Of a stretch of 64,000 nt of DNA, positions 25,256 through 33,543 are shown one piece after another. The stretch covers positions 186,001 to 250,000 of the forward strand of contig NZ_FOLW01000002.1 of the NCBI RefSeq assembly GCF_900112475.1. Direction: 5' to 3'. The position numbers and the translations under genes are program-made. The notes beneath the pieces were generated by a model. The model worked only from the letters and a program-made list of their open reading frames with translations, was not told the DNA's origin and did not search any database. Origin of the DNA: Pragia fontium DSM 5563 = ATCC 49100 (GTDB taxonomy: Bacteria > Pseudomonadota > Gammaproteobacteria > Enterobacterales > Enterobacteriaceae). Numbering within the stretch: the stretch's first letter is position 1; every line of letters begins with the position of its first letter.

Positions 25256-25966
25256 ATGAATCGTAATATTTTTTTATTTTCTGTTTGTAGTTTATTTTTT
25301 TTTCCAGAGTATATATTGGGTGCTACATCCCCTAAACCGATTAGCTTTAGCAAGGCTAAACAGCTAGCTATTGAAATTCATCAAAATAAAGCTCGATCGT
25401 TTTATTGTGGCTGTAATATCCAATGGTTAGGTAAAAAGGGGATTCCAGATTTAAAAAGCTGTGGTTATCAAATAAGGAAGAATGAAGTAAGGGCTAAGCG
25501 CATCGAGTGGGAACATGTTGTTCCTGCCTGGCAATTTGGTCATCAGCGTTTATGTTGGCAGCAGGGTGGAAGAAAAAACTGCAGTAAAGATCCTATTTAT
25601 AATGTGATGGAAACGGATTTACATAATTTGCAGCCCGCAATAGGTGAAGTTAATTACGATCGTTCGAATTTTCAGTTTGGGCAATGGAATGGGTCGGCAA
25701 CACAATACGGGCAGTGCCAAATGAAAATTGATTTTAAAAATAAAAGCGTCGATCCTCCTGAAAGAGCGAGGGGAAGTATCGCCAGAACCTATTTCTATAT
25801 GCGGGATCGCTACCGCTTACGCTTGTCAAAGCAGCAAACAGAGTTATTCAAAGTTTGGAACCTGTTTTATCCGGTGAACCATTGGGAGTGCGAAAGGAAT
25901 AACAGAATTTTAAAAATACAGGGCAACGATAATCCGTATGTCACTACATTGTGTAATAAAATTTAA
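25256..25966 (+). CDS. endA: periplasmic endonuclease I
   Basis: A 236-aa protein, close to the E. coli EndA length (235). The N-terminal signal peptide ends at ILG-A. The catalytic beta-beta-metal region [14 protein letters not shown] carries the active His, followed by [18 protein letters not shown] and the metal-binding Asn/Asp. Several Cys are placed for disulfides. It degrades double-stranded DNA in the periplasm. In E. coli endA sits beside sprT and rsmE; here it is alone in AT-rich DNA with a weak ribosome binding site, so it could be a second, acquired copy. Confidence 0.9.
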   Translation: MNRNIFLFSVCSLFFFPEYILGATSPKPISFSKAKQLAIEIHQNKARSFYCGCNIQWLGKKGIPDLKSCGYQIRKNEVRAKRIEWEHVVPAWQFGHQRLCWQQGGRKNCSKDPIYNVMETDLHNLQPAIGEVNYDRSNFQFGQWNGSATQYGQCQMKIDFKNKSVDPPERARGSIARTYFYMRDRYRLRLSKQQTELFKVWNLFYPVNHWECERNNRILKIQGNDNPYVTTLCNKI

Positions 25967-26206
25967 AGATAATATTTAATGATAGTATTTAGTTTTTAAA
26001 ACTATAGTTTTTTTCTTTATTAGTTTTTGTCTCTGAATTATAGAAAAATAACATAGTTTATAGATTTCTAACTTTATATGATTTAATTAAATCATATTGT
26101 TAAAACTACTCAATAAAAATATTTGATGTTATAATTTTTTCGAACAATCATAATATTGTTCTAAGTTGTTGTTTAATTTTAAATTATATTTCAAGGAAAT
26201 GAATAA

Positions 26207-26521
26207 ATGAAATCTTCCCGCGTTCTTCTTTCTACTGTTGTCGCTTTTTCTTTATTAGCTTTAAGTGGTTGTGGTGAAAAAGAGCCAGCTAAAGCGGCAG
26301 ATAATGGTTTACCAGCAGAGTGTAATGAGTACGTAACTACAGTGACGACTTGTGTGAACAAACTGGGTAAAGACAATAAGGCTATGGCCGATCAGTTTAA
26401 AACTCAAATGGATGCTGCGACTGAGTCTTGGAAACAAATGAGTGATAAAGAAGCGCTGAAAAACAGCTGTAAAGCTGCAATGGACGCGTTTAAACCAGCG
26501 TTGTCCCAATTAGGTTGTTAA
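26207..26521 (+). CDS. small lipoprotein (DUF5339-like)
   Basis: A 104-aa protein. The signal peptide ends in the lipobox LSGC (Cys22), then a short Ala/Lys linker and a helical domain with two Cys pairs (ECNEYVTTVTTCVNKLG; NSCKAAMDAFKPALSQLGC). It matches a family of small proteobacterial periplasmic lipoproteins without known function. AAGGAAATGAATA precedes the ATG. It stands alone, followed by a hairpin. Confidence 0.75.
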   Translation: MKSSRVLLSTVVAFSLLALSGCGEKEPAKAADNGLPAECNEYVTTVTTCVNKLGKDNKAMADQFKTQMDAATESWKQMSDKEALKNSCKAAMDAFKPALSQLGC

Positions 26522-26530
26522 TCTAATAAT

Positions 26531-26572
26531 TACGCCGTAATGATATTTTATGGTTATTACGGCGTAGTATTT
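26531..26572 (+). terminator. hairpin after the small lipoprotein gene
   Basis: Perfect TACGCCGTAAT/ATTACGGCGTA stem with a 14-nt loop and a T-rich tail. Confidence 0.65.
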
Positions 26573-26667
26573 TCTAAGTTTTATTTAGATTTATTTTTGA
26601 AATATTTAGATTAACTTACTTTCATATCAATAACGGAATAACGTCTTATCCCGCTATTGTCCAAGCG

Positions 26668-27282
26668 TTATATCATTTTAAATCCAATATCTTTAAATAT
26701 CAGTTGGGGATTTCCTCGCTCAATTTGGTGATGAAACATTCTTCGTTCCGATTTCAATTCGGCATCGGCTTGTTGCTTCAGCTGATCCAGCCGATGACTA
26801 ATTAATAAAATTGCTAATCGCTTATTAGCATGCTGACTTCTCTCCGACTGCACTTTTACACTTATTCCTGTGGCAACATGTGTTGCTCGGATAGCTGAGT
26901 CGGTTTTATTAACGTGTTGTCCACCGGGGCCTGATGAACGCAAGGATTCAAAATGAATTTTGCTTTCCAGTTCCGGGTCTGGCTGTGAGAAGCGGGCAAT
27001 ACCAATAAACCAATTTTTTCGCTTATAGTTTGGACGATAAGGACTGCTACAGACCCAAAGTAGTGAGCCACACCAGCGTTCAGCCAGTGCTTCTGCTCCA
27101 TGCCCATTAAGAGACACTAAAGCGGAACGTAGTCCATCAGGTAATCTGGCGGGTTCTGATTCCAGGCAATTAACTTCAATACCAAGAAGATTGGCTTCTT
27201 TTATCAATTGCTTTAATGCCTTACTAACGGCCAGACAGCATTCATCTGGCCCCTGAGCTGAGGAAAATTGCAAGAGTATCAT
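26668..27282 (-). CDS. prfH: release-factor homologue PrfH (ribosome rescue)
   Basis: PrfH is a class I release-factor homologue that frees nascent chains from ribosomes cut in the 16S decoding centre, as by colicin E3-type nucleases, so that the paired RtcB2 can repair them. The protein is 204 aa. It has the catalytic GGQ loop ([13 protein letters not shown], Gly120-Gln122) and the basic C-terminal tail ([14 protein letters not shown]), but no full stop-codon-recognition domain. It overlaps rtcB2 by 4 nt, so the two are co-translated, as in other bacteria. Confidence 0.95.
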   Translation of the reverse strand: MILLQFSSAQGPDECCLAVSKALKQLIKEANLLGIEVNCLESEPARLPDGLRSALVSLNGHGAEALAERWCGSLLWVCSSPYRPNYKRKNWFIGIARFSQPDPELESKIHFESLRSSGPGGQHVNKTDSAIRATHVATGISVKVQSERSQHANKRLAILLISHRLDQLKQQADAELKSERRMFHHQIERGNPQLIFKDIGFKMI

Positions 27283-28418
27283 TCGCTTTTTCCTCCGCTG
27301 GTTTTATAAGTTAAAACCGGTTTTAGACGGGCCAGCACCACAATGAGTTTGGCTCCGACCAGGCTGTCAATTACGCTACTAATAGATTTATAGGCTTCAG
27401 GCGCTTCTTCATAAATCAGTTGACGATCCTGACAGATAACCCGGCCACCCATTGTGGTTCGTTTAAGCTGCAATGGCGTAAAGCGCGACGATAAGCGACT
27501 TTTACATTCAGAACGCATCCATTTTCTACCTGCGCCATGTGCCAAAGAATACAGACTGTGCTCTGAGGCGATTGGCATAACCAGATAACTATAATCTCCA
27601 CGAGAGCCAGGAATAATGACCGCGCCGCGGTTAGATGGCGTTGCACCTTTACGATGTAGCCAACCTTTCAATCCACTAATTTGGCAAGGTTCAACCAGAT
27701 TATGATTAATATCTATCAGGCATTGACCATCGGTTTTTATTTGGTCAAGCAAGCGCTGTGCAATTAGCTGTCGATTCAGTTCGGCGAAGTGCAGGGCCTG
27801 ATTGTGTTCGGTCATATAAACATCAGCATCTGCTGAGTTTTCCGTTAAGCCACCATGATTAAATTGATCGACGTGACGGCGCAAAATTGCCTGACCTAAT
27901 CCCCGTGAGCCACTATGTACCAGCAGTAACAGGTTATGTTTATCCAAACCAAGTTGGTCGGTTATATCATGATGATAAATCTGATCTAATTGCTGTAATT
28001 CAGCAAAATGATTACCGCCGCCGATCGAGCCGAGGGAACCAGCAAACTCATGCTGTAACATATCAGGAGCAAGGCGCTCTGCCAGCCATTCTGGTTTGGC
28101 AAAATCTCCCATTCCCTGTACTTTTTTCTCTAATTTATCCAGCTGTAGCCGTTTGGCATCAATGCCGGTCTGCCAGAGGCTCATTCCGCAGCCTATATCA
28201 TTGCCAACCAGAGCCGGATAAAAACGATTTACCGAGAAAAATGCCGCGCCAATGGGGTAACCTCGACCGGGGTGCAAATCAGGCATCCCGACAACATAGG
28301 TCATATCCGGCAGCGCTGCCGTTGTGTTTAATTGTTGGATCGCACTACCTTCGATCCAAGTGTCATCTGATGCGATATAGGAAACGCGATCAGATAAAGG
28401 ACGAATAAAATTGCCCAT
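27279..28418 (-). CDS. rtcB2: RtcB-family RNA ligase paired with PrfH (RtcB2)
   Basis: RtcB ligases join 2',3'-cyclic-phosphate and 5'-OH RNA ends with GTP and Mn(II). This 379-aa form is the short paralogue found with prfH. It shows [11 protein letters not shown], the metal-site Cys in [25 protein letters not shown] and the guanylylation-site region AHGAGRKW. I chose the start at 28418 (MGNFIRPLS), which matches the family; ATG 28430 is also in frame. The frame stays open further upstream to a TAG at 28491-28493, directly preceded by a 15-codon ORF with a strong Shine-Dalgarno sequence (see findings). Confidence 0.93.
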   Translation of the reverse strand: MGNFIRPLSDRVSYIASDDTWIEGSAIQQLNTTAALPDMTYVVGMPDLHPGRGYPIGAAFFSVNRFYPALVGNDIGCGMSLWQTGIDAKRLQLDKLEKKVQGMGDFAKPEWLAERLAPDMLQHEFAGSLGSIGGGNHFAELQQLDQIYHHDITDQLGLDKHNLLLLVHSGSRGLGQAILRRHVDQFNHGGLTENSADADVYMTEHNQALHFAELNRQLIAQRLLDQIKTDGQCLIDINHNLVEPCQISGLKGWLHRKGATPSNRGAVIIPGSRGDYSYLVMPIASEHSLYSLAHGAGRKWMRSECKSRLSSRFTPLQLKRTTMGGRVICQDRQLIYEEAPEAYKSISSVIDSLVGAKLIVVLARLKPVLTYKTSGGKSE

Positions 28419-28490
28419 ATACCAATCCATATTGGAGAAAACATAAAAGTCGAATTGGCAGGCCGAAGCCGAGGGATAAAACGGGAAGGA

Positions 28491-28538
28491 CTAACCCTGG
28501 ATACGCCTGCAAAGGGTACTAATTTCAAGTTGTTGCAT
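28491..28538 (-). CDS. 15-codon leader ORF in the rtcB2-prfH mRNA
   Basis: ATG 28538 is preceded at 6-nt spacing by AAAGGAGGT (28544-28552), nearly the full complement of the 16S anti-Shine-Dalgarno. The ORF reads MQQLEISTLCRRIQG and ends in TAG. It is in the same frame as rtcB2, and the 24 codons from the TAG to rtcB2 are all sense. By contrast rtcB2 itself has no clear ribosome binding site. It may be a regulatory leader peptide; translation is inferred only from the site. Confidence 0.5.
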   Translation of the reverse strand: MQQLEISTLCRRIQG

Positions 28539-28587
28539 GATATACCTCCTTTGCCGCTGAAAAGTGAATTGAGTGAAAAACGGGCGC

Positions 28588-28616
28588 ATCATAGGCTTGG
28601 ATAAAATAAAATGCAA
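28588..28616 (-). promoter_or_regulatory. promoter of the rtcB2-prfH operon
   Basis: On the minus strand TTGCAT (28611-28616) and TATGAT (28588-28593) are separated by 17 bp, followed by GCGCCCG. This GC-rich discriminator is typical of growth-rate- or ppGpp-controlled promoters. Confidence 0.6.
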
Positions 28617-28629
28617 TACGGCCAGTGAA

Positions 28630-29271
28630 TTATTTTTGTCCGACAGCGGTTAAGAGCGGTGAGTCAAACATAGACTTAGGGGAAATAACCGTTTCATTAT
28701 AAGGGATAGTCGTGCCGTAGCGTTCAGTCAGTTTGGCCTTTACCGCTGGTGACGTTAAATTAAATTCCCTGAGTTTTTGTTGTTGTCCAATCTTTAAACC
28801 CAATGCATTGAAATAGATTTTCCAGACCAGTTCTGAACAGTATTGTCGGTCATCAGACCAAGAAAAGGTAAGATCGTAGGGGCGATTAATGTAGTTTTGT
28901 GAAATTGACCATATTCGCTGCTTTTCCTTATTAGTTAGCATTTTTTTTAGTCTTTTGGCGACAAATTTCCCATCGACACCTCGCGTAATCCACGCCTCCA
29001 ATGGCGTGAACTTCACACGATTTGACGCTTCAAAAACATAAGGTTGATTATTTTTAAACAGAATAATCCCCATATGGCTATAAATAGAATGAGTCGCTTG
29101 TTGTATAGCCAGACTCTGGGATGAGCGAGAGGTTTGAAAAATGATATCGCCCTGTTGAGGTTGATAGCCATAGCTTTCAGGAATAATAACTAACCATGAA
29201 GTGAGAAAAATAATGCTAATAAGGGCGATTTTTATTAGCCAACGAGATGAGGAGTTTGATGTAGTAGGCAT
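28630..29271 (-). CDS. yiiX: YiiX-family permuted papain-like amidase
   Basis: A 213-aa protein of the YiiX/YebB group (permuted NlpC/P60, DUF830-type). An N-terminal hydrophobic segment (about residues 14-33) acts as signal or anchor. The motif QGDIIFQTSRSSQSLAIQQ leads to the catalytic His (YSHMGII), and the active Cys lies in QYCSELVWKIY. These are cysteine hydrolases of the envelope, probably cutting an amide or ester of peptidoglycan or lipid; the substrate is not established. The start at 29271 gives the family length, but no clear ribosome binding site is visible. Confidence 0.85.
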   Translation of the reverse strand: MPTTSNSSSRWLIKIALISIIFLTSWLVIIPESYGYQPQQGDIIFQTSRSSQSLAIQQATHSIYSHMGIILFKNNQPYVFEASNRVKFTPLEAWITRGVDGKFVAKRLKKMLTNKEKQRIWSISQNYINRPYDLTFSWSDDRQYCSELVWKIYFNALGLKIGQQQKLREFNLTSPAVKAKLTERYGTTIPYNETVISPKSMFDSPLLTAVGQK

Positions 29272-29529
29272 AAGGGAAAGTGCTCTGATAAAGGAATTAT
29301 GCGGTAACAATAATTTATTACGGTGAAGTTGCGGTGAAGTGTTAGGAATTGATCGTAATTAGCCATCATGTTGGCTAATATCAGCCAGTTAAGTAGGTAA
29401 ACGTTATCATTAAAACCAAAGTGTTAAGTGAAGAAGGGGTGTTTTTAGTTGATTAGATAAATGGGGTGCTGTAGCGTGAAGCTATTATAGTGATAGGTAT
29501 TTTTGATTATTGATGCTTCACAGGGAATT

Positions 29530-30132
29530 ATGACTGTATACGATCTTAAGCCTCGGTTTCAGGCTTTATTAAGACCTCTGTTAAAACGCTTATACCGTGC
29601 AGGTGTGACGGCAAATCAGGTCACATTAGCGGCGTTGGTGGCATCCATCTTGATTGGTGGGTTGTTAACCGTTTTTCCTCTTGCTTCACTGTATCTTATT
29701 CTGCCCATTTTCCTGTTTATTCGTATGGCGCTTAATGCGATTGATGGCATGCTGGCGCGTGAGTTTAATCAACAATCTAAATTAGGCGCTCTGCTAAATG
29801 AAACCGGTGATGTTTTGTCGGATGTCGCGCTCTATTTGCCTTTTATGCTGTTACCAGGGGCCACGCCTTGGTTAGTGATATTGGCGGTTTTTTTATCCGC
29901 TTTTACCGAATTTTGTGGTGTTTTAGCACAAACGATCGGGGCTTCACGCCGCTATGATGGTCCAATGGGCAAAAGCGATCGCGCGTTTATTTTTGGTGCT
30001 TATGGACTGGCTATTTTTATCTGGCCGGTATTACAGCAATGGAGCTGGCTGGTGTTTGGGCTGGTATCGGTTTTACTAATATGGACCTGTCTGAATCGCT
30101 GTCGTCGAGCGCTGGCAGAAGTTTGCTCATAG
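29530..30132 (+). CDS. ynbA: CDP-alcohol phosphatidyltransferase family protein YnbA
   Basis: A 200-aa protein (E. coli YnbA 201 aa) with about six membrane helices and the CDP-alcohol phosphotransferase motif in NAIDGMLAREFNQQSKLG followed by ALLNETGD. Two of the four Asp that normally bind metal are Asn (NAIDG for DxxDG, and N in place of the third Asp); my memory of E. coli YnbA shows the same. It should transfer a phosphatidyl group from CDP-diacylglycerol to an alcohol, but the substitutions make the chemistry uncertain. AGGGAATT precedes ATG 29530. First gene of the ynb operon. Confidence 0.9.
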   Translation: MTVYDLKPRFQALLRPLLKRLYRAGVTANQVTLAALVASILIGGLLTVFPLASLYLILPIFLFIRMALNAIDGMLAREFNQQSKLGALLNETGDVLSDVALYLPFMLLPGATPWLVILAVFLSAFTEFCGVLAQTIGASRRYDGPMGKSDRAFIFGAYGLAIFIWPVLQQWSWLVFGLVSVLLIWTCLNRCRRALAEVCS

Positions 30133-30147
30133 TCAGGGAGTCGTTAT

Positions 30148-31068
30148 ATGAGTCCGATATTAATTCGTGCACTAGTGATCATGTTTACTTTGCTGATAGT
30201 AGCCAGTATCACTATTCGGGTTTTATCTCTTAGATCGCCAGATAAAGACTGGACGGAATTACGCCAACGGATTACGACTTGGTGGTGGATTGTGATTGTG
30301 TTTGCGCTGGCGATTTCCACGCCAAGGGCTATTTCACTCACCATTTTTGCCATTATCAGTTTTCTGGCACTTAAAGAGTATCTCACGCTTATCCCAACCC
30401 GCCGTTCTGACCATATGCCTCTGTTATGGGCCTATATTGCTATTCCGATTCAGTATTATTTTATTGGTATTGAGTGGTATAGCATGTTTTTGGTGTTTAT
30501 CCCGGTTTATGTCTTTCTGTTTCTCCCGATGCGCATGGTGCTGATTGGTGATAACAAATCGTTTTTGCATTCGGCCGCCATGTTGCATTGGGGGGTAATG
30601 ACCACGGTTTTTGCCATTAGTCATGTGGCTTATTTAACCGTGCTGCCTGACTCAGCGCCGGAAACCGGTCCACTGCTGGTGATTTTTTTGGTTGTCCTGA
30701 CGGAGTGTAACGATATTGCCCAATATCTTTGGGGTAAGTCGTTTGGCCGGATTAAAGTGATTCCGAAAGTGAGCCCCAACAAAACGTTAGAGGGATTATT
30801 TGGCGGCGTTGCTACCACCATGTTTTTAGCTTGGTTGTTAGGCGGTATTTTGACGCCGCTTAACGGTTGGGAGTCAATCTTGGTTGGTTTGCTGATTGGT
30901 GTCGCTGGCTTTATTGGTGATGTGGTGATGTCGGCAGTGAAACGCGATATCGGGGTCAAAGATTCCGGGAAGCTACTACCGGGTCACGGTGGTATTCTCG
31001 ACCGATTGGATTCCCTCATCTATACCGCGCCGTTGTTTTTCCATGTGCTGTATTATCTGCATTACTAA
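30148..31068 (+). CDS. ynbB: CdsA-family phosphatidate cytidylyltransferase YnbB
   Basis: A 306-aa polytopic protein with about eight membrane helices. The CdsA signature is near the C-terminus: SAVKRDIGVKDSGKLLPGHG followed by GILDRLDS. It should make CDP-diacylglycerol from phosphatidate and CTP, the substrate for YnbA-type enzymes. It is a paralogue of the housekeeping CdsA (which lies by bamA/rseP in enterobacteria). It follows ynbA by 15 bp and is followed within 20 bp by the acyltransferase gene. Confidence 0.92.
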   Translation: MSPILIRALVIMFTLLIVASITIRVLSLRSPDKDWTELRQRITTWWWIVIVFALAISTPRAISLTIFAIISFLALKEYLTLIPTRRSDHMPLLWAYIAIPIQYYFIGIEWYSMFLVFIPVYVFLFLPMRMVLIGDNKSFLHSAAMLHWGVMTTVFAISHVAYLTVLPDSAPETGPLLVIFLVVLTECNDIAQYLWGKSFGRIKVIPKVSPNKTLEGLFGGVATTMFLAWLLGGILTPLNGWESILVGLLIGVAGFIGDVVMSAVKRDIGVKDSGKLLPGHGGILDRLDSLIYTAPLFFHVLYYLHY

Positions 31069-31086
31069 TTGATTGGAGAAGGCGGG

Positions 31087-31725
31087 ATGAACCGACTGTT
31101 ACGTTTGCTGTTTGTCATATTGGTGGCATATCCGGTGGTTTTAGCGTGGTTAGGTGTTTCAGTGGTTAACCGCAAACGCCTGCCGCATAAAGGACCGGCA
31201 ATTATTATTGCGAATCATAATAGCCATCTGGATTTACTCACCTTGTTAACGCTGTTTCCATTATCGATGGTACACAATGTGCAGCCAGCAGCGGCAGCCG
31301 ACTACTTTCTGAAAAATCGTTTTTTAGCCTGGTTTGCTACCCGAGTGGTGGGCATTATTCCGGTGATCCGTGGCGGTAATGCCCAGCAGAATGATCCACT
31401 GGCTGGCTGTGCTCAGGCATTGCAGCAAGGAAAAATATTGATTCTGTTTCCAGAGGGAACGCGGGGTGAGCCTGAACGGCTATCTGAATTCAAATCCGGG
31501 CTATGGTTTTTGTGCCAAAAGTTTCCAGACGTGCCGGTCATGCCGGTGTTTATGCATGGATTAGGCCGGGCAATGGGAAAAGGGCAGTGGATTCCTGTTC
31601 CATTTTTTATCGATGTGCATGTTGATGAGCCGGTTTATTGCCGTTCAGATAAAGCAGCATTTATATCGGATATACAGCAGCGGTTTGAGTCGCTGCAAAA
31701 TAGTGCACTAGGGAGAGAGCAATGA
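31087..31725 (+). CDS. 1-acylglycerol-3-phosphate acyltransferase-like protein (PlsC family)
   Basis: A 212-aa LPLAT-family protein with one N-terminal membrane segment, the catalytic HX4D motif (ANHNSHLD) and the glycerol-phosphate-binding FPEGTRG block. PlsC enzymes acylate lysophosphatidic acid to phosphatidic acid. The start at 31087 has GGAGAAGGCGGG upstream. The E. coli ynbABCD cluster, as I recall it, has no such gene; here it lies between ynbB and ynbC and overlaps ynbC by 4 nt, so it is part of the operon. The acyl acceptor is unknown. Confidence 0.88.
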   Translation: MNRLLRLLFVILVAYPVVLAWLGVSVVNRKRLPHKGPAIIIANHNSHLDLLTLLTLFPLSMVHNVQPAAAADYFLKNRFLAWFATRVVGIIPVIRGGNAQQNDPLAGCAQALQQGKILILFPEGTRGEPERLSEFKSGLWFLCQKFPDVPVMPVFMHGLGRAMGKGQWIPVPFFIDVHVDEPVYCRSDKAAFISDIQQRFESLQNSALGREQ

Positions 31726-33482
31726 GTTTAGCTGAACCACGTATCGCCACGGAGAATGGGTTTACAACGTCTGATGGAACGGAGCTGTTTTATCGCTGTT
31801 GGCCTCAGAGAGAGGGTGTGGCGGATAAAGTGATCGTACTTTTCCATCGCGGACATGAACATTCCGGACGATTGCAGCATATTGTCGATGAGCTCAATAT
31901 GCCTGATGTGCCGATGTACGCTTGGGATGCTCGCGGGCATGGTAAAACATCGGGAGCAAGGGGATACAGCCCGAGTCTGGGGACTTCCGTTAGGGATGTC
32001 GATGAGTTTGTTCGCTATGTCTCAGAACAAAGCGGCGTACCTATGGAAAATGTCATTGTCATCGCCCAAAGTGTTGGCGCGGTATTGGCTGCAACCTGGG
32101 CGCATGATTATGCACCGAAAATTCGTGGTCTGATTCTGGCTTCACCGGCCTTTAAAGTGAAACTGTATGTGCCGTTTGCTCGTACTGGGCTAGGATTAAT
32201 GCAGAAGTTTCGCGGTCTGTTTTACGTTAATTCCTATGTGAAAGGTAAATATCTGACCCACGACCGGCAGAGAATAGCGTCTTTTAATCAAGATCCGCTG
32301 ATTACGCGCGCTATTGCGGTCAATATTCTGCTGGAACTGTATAAAACCTCTGAACGTATTGTGGCGGATGCTTCGGCGATTACGATACCAACTCAACTGC
32401 TGATTTCGGGTGATGATTATGTTGTGCATCATCAGCCCCAGCATCAGTTTTACGCGGGTTTAAATACGCCGATTAAAGAAAAGCATGTATTGGGTGGTTT
32501 TTATCACGATACGTTAGGTGAAGAACATCGACATATCGCGTTTGAAAAAATACGTGCCTTTATTGATAAGCTGTGTGCTATGACTCCGGTGAGCCATGAT
32601 TATTCTGAGGAAGATCGCTGGAGTTTTACTGCGGATGAGTTCCGGGAACTGCAAGCGCCATTACCTCATTATTCAATCAAACGTTATTACTATCAGGGGC
32701 TAACCCACGGCATGGCTACGCTGGGCAAAGCATCAAAAGGAGTCAGCGTTGGTTTTGAAACCGGCTTCGATTCAGGCAGTACGCTGGATTATGTTTATCG
32801 TAATCGCCCTGAGGGTAATAATGCTTTTGGCCGTTTTGTTGATAAACAGTATCTGAATAGCATTGGTTGGCGCGGTATTCGTCAGCGTAAGGTCAATATT
32901 GAAACGTTAATTCGTCAGGCTATTCAGGAACTGAAAGATCGTGATATGCCAGTGCGTATTGTTGATATTGCCGCAGGGCATGGTCGCTATGTATTAGACG
33001 CTATCGGGGATGCTCAGGATATTGAGTCAATTTTATTACGTGACTACAGTGAACTGAACGTTGAGCAGGGTAAGAAAATGATTGCTGAACGTCATCTATC
33101 CGATAAAGTGGATTTTGTGGTGGGTAATGCTTTCGATCGTCAAAGTCTGGCAGAGATTAATCCCAACCCGACGTTAGGTATTGTTTCTGGTCTGTATGAG
33201 CTATTTCCTGAAAATGAAGGCGTTCAGGCTTCGTTAATGGGGCTGGCGGATGCCATTCCGGTTGGCGGGATATTAGTGTATACCGGACAGCCATGGCATC
33301 CGCAGTTGGAAATGATAGCCCGTTCACTCACCAGTCATCAAAGTGGTAAGCCTTGGGTGATGCGCCGCCGTACGCAAGGAGAGATGGATAGCATGGTTGA
33401 ACGCGCCGGCTTTGTGAAAAGGGTGCAGTTAATTGATGATTGGGGAATTTTCAGCGTATCCATTGCTGAAAGAGTAAAATAG
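31722..33482 (+). CDS. ynbC: two-domain hydrolase/methyltransferase YnbC
   Basis: A 586-aa protein (E. coli YnbC 585 aa). Residues about 1-290 form an alpha/beta hydrolase of the monoacylglycerol-lipase type, with the nucleophile elbow IAQSVGA, WDARGHGKT and a late His (GFYHDTLGE). Residues about 320-586 form a class I SAM-dependent methyltransferase (VDIAAGHGRYVLDAI). Such a fusion fits removal of an acyl chain and methylation of a lipid head group, but no activity is proven. It is coupled to the preceding acyltransferase by an ATGA overlap. Confidence 0.9.
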   Translation: MSLAEPRIATENGFTTSDGTELFYRCWPQREGVADKVIVLFHRGHEHSGRLQHIVDELNMPDVPMYAWDARGHGKTSGARGYSPSLGTSVRDVDEFVRYVSEQSGVPMENVIVIAQSVGAVLAATWAHDYAPKIRGLILASPAFKVKLYVPFARTGLGLMQKFRGLFYVNSYVKGKYLTHDRQRIASFNQDPLITRAIAVNILLELYKTSERIVADASAITIPTQLLISGDDYVVHHQPQHQFYAGLNTPIKEKHVLGGFYHDTLGEEHRHIAFEKIRAFIDKLCAMTPVSHDYSEEDRWSFTADEFRELQAPLPHYSIKRYYYQGLTHGMATLGKASKGVSVGFETGFDSGSTLDYVYRNRPEGNNAFGRFVDKQYLNSIGWRGIRQRKVNIETLIRQAIQELKDRDMPVRIVDIAAGHGRYVLDAIGDAQDIESILLRDYSELNVEQGKKMIAERHLSDKVDFVVGNAFDRQSLAEINPNPTLGIVSGLYELFPENEGVQASLMGLADAIPVGGILVYTGQPWHPQLEMIARSLTSHQSGKPWVMRRRTQGEMDSMVERAGFVKRVQLIDDWGIFSVSIAERVK

Positions 33483-33543
33483 GCTTATTAGAGTATTGGC
33501 GATAGGTGCTGAATAACGGCACCTTATGGATTGAGTACGTCGG

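Noticed and set aside
28491-28520. RF2-type programmed frameshift in the rtcB2 leader (CTT TGC AGG resembles CUU UGA C)
   Set aside because: The key in-frame UGA is missing and no shift is needed, because the leader ORF is already in frame with rtcB2.
28328-28528. 66-codon minus-strand frame (TTG start) overlapping the rtcB2 leader
   Set aside because: Out of frame with rtcB2, TTG start without its own ribosome binding site, and no family similarity; the 15-codon ORF in the other frame fits the strong SD.
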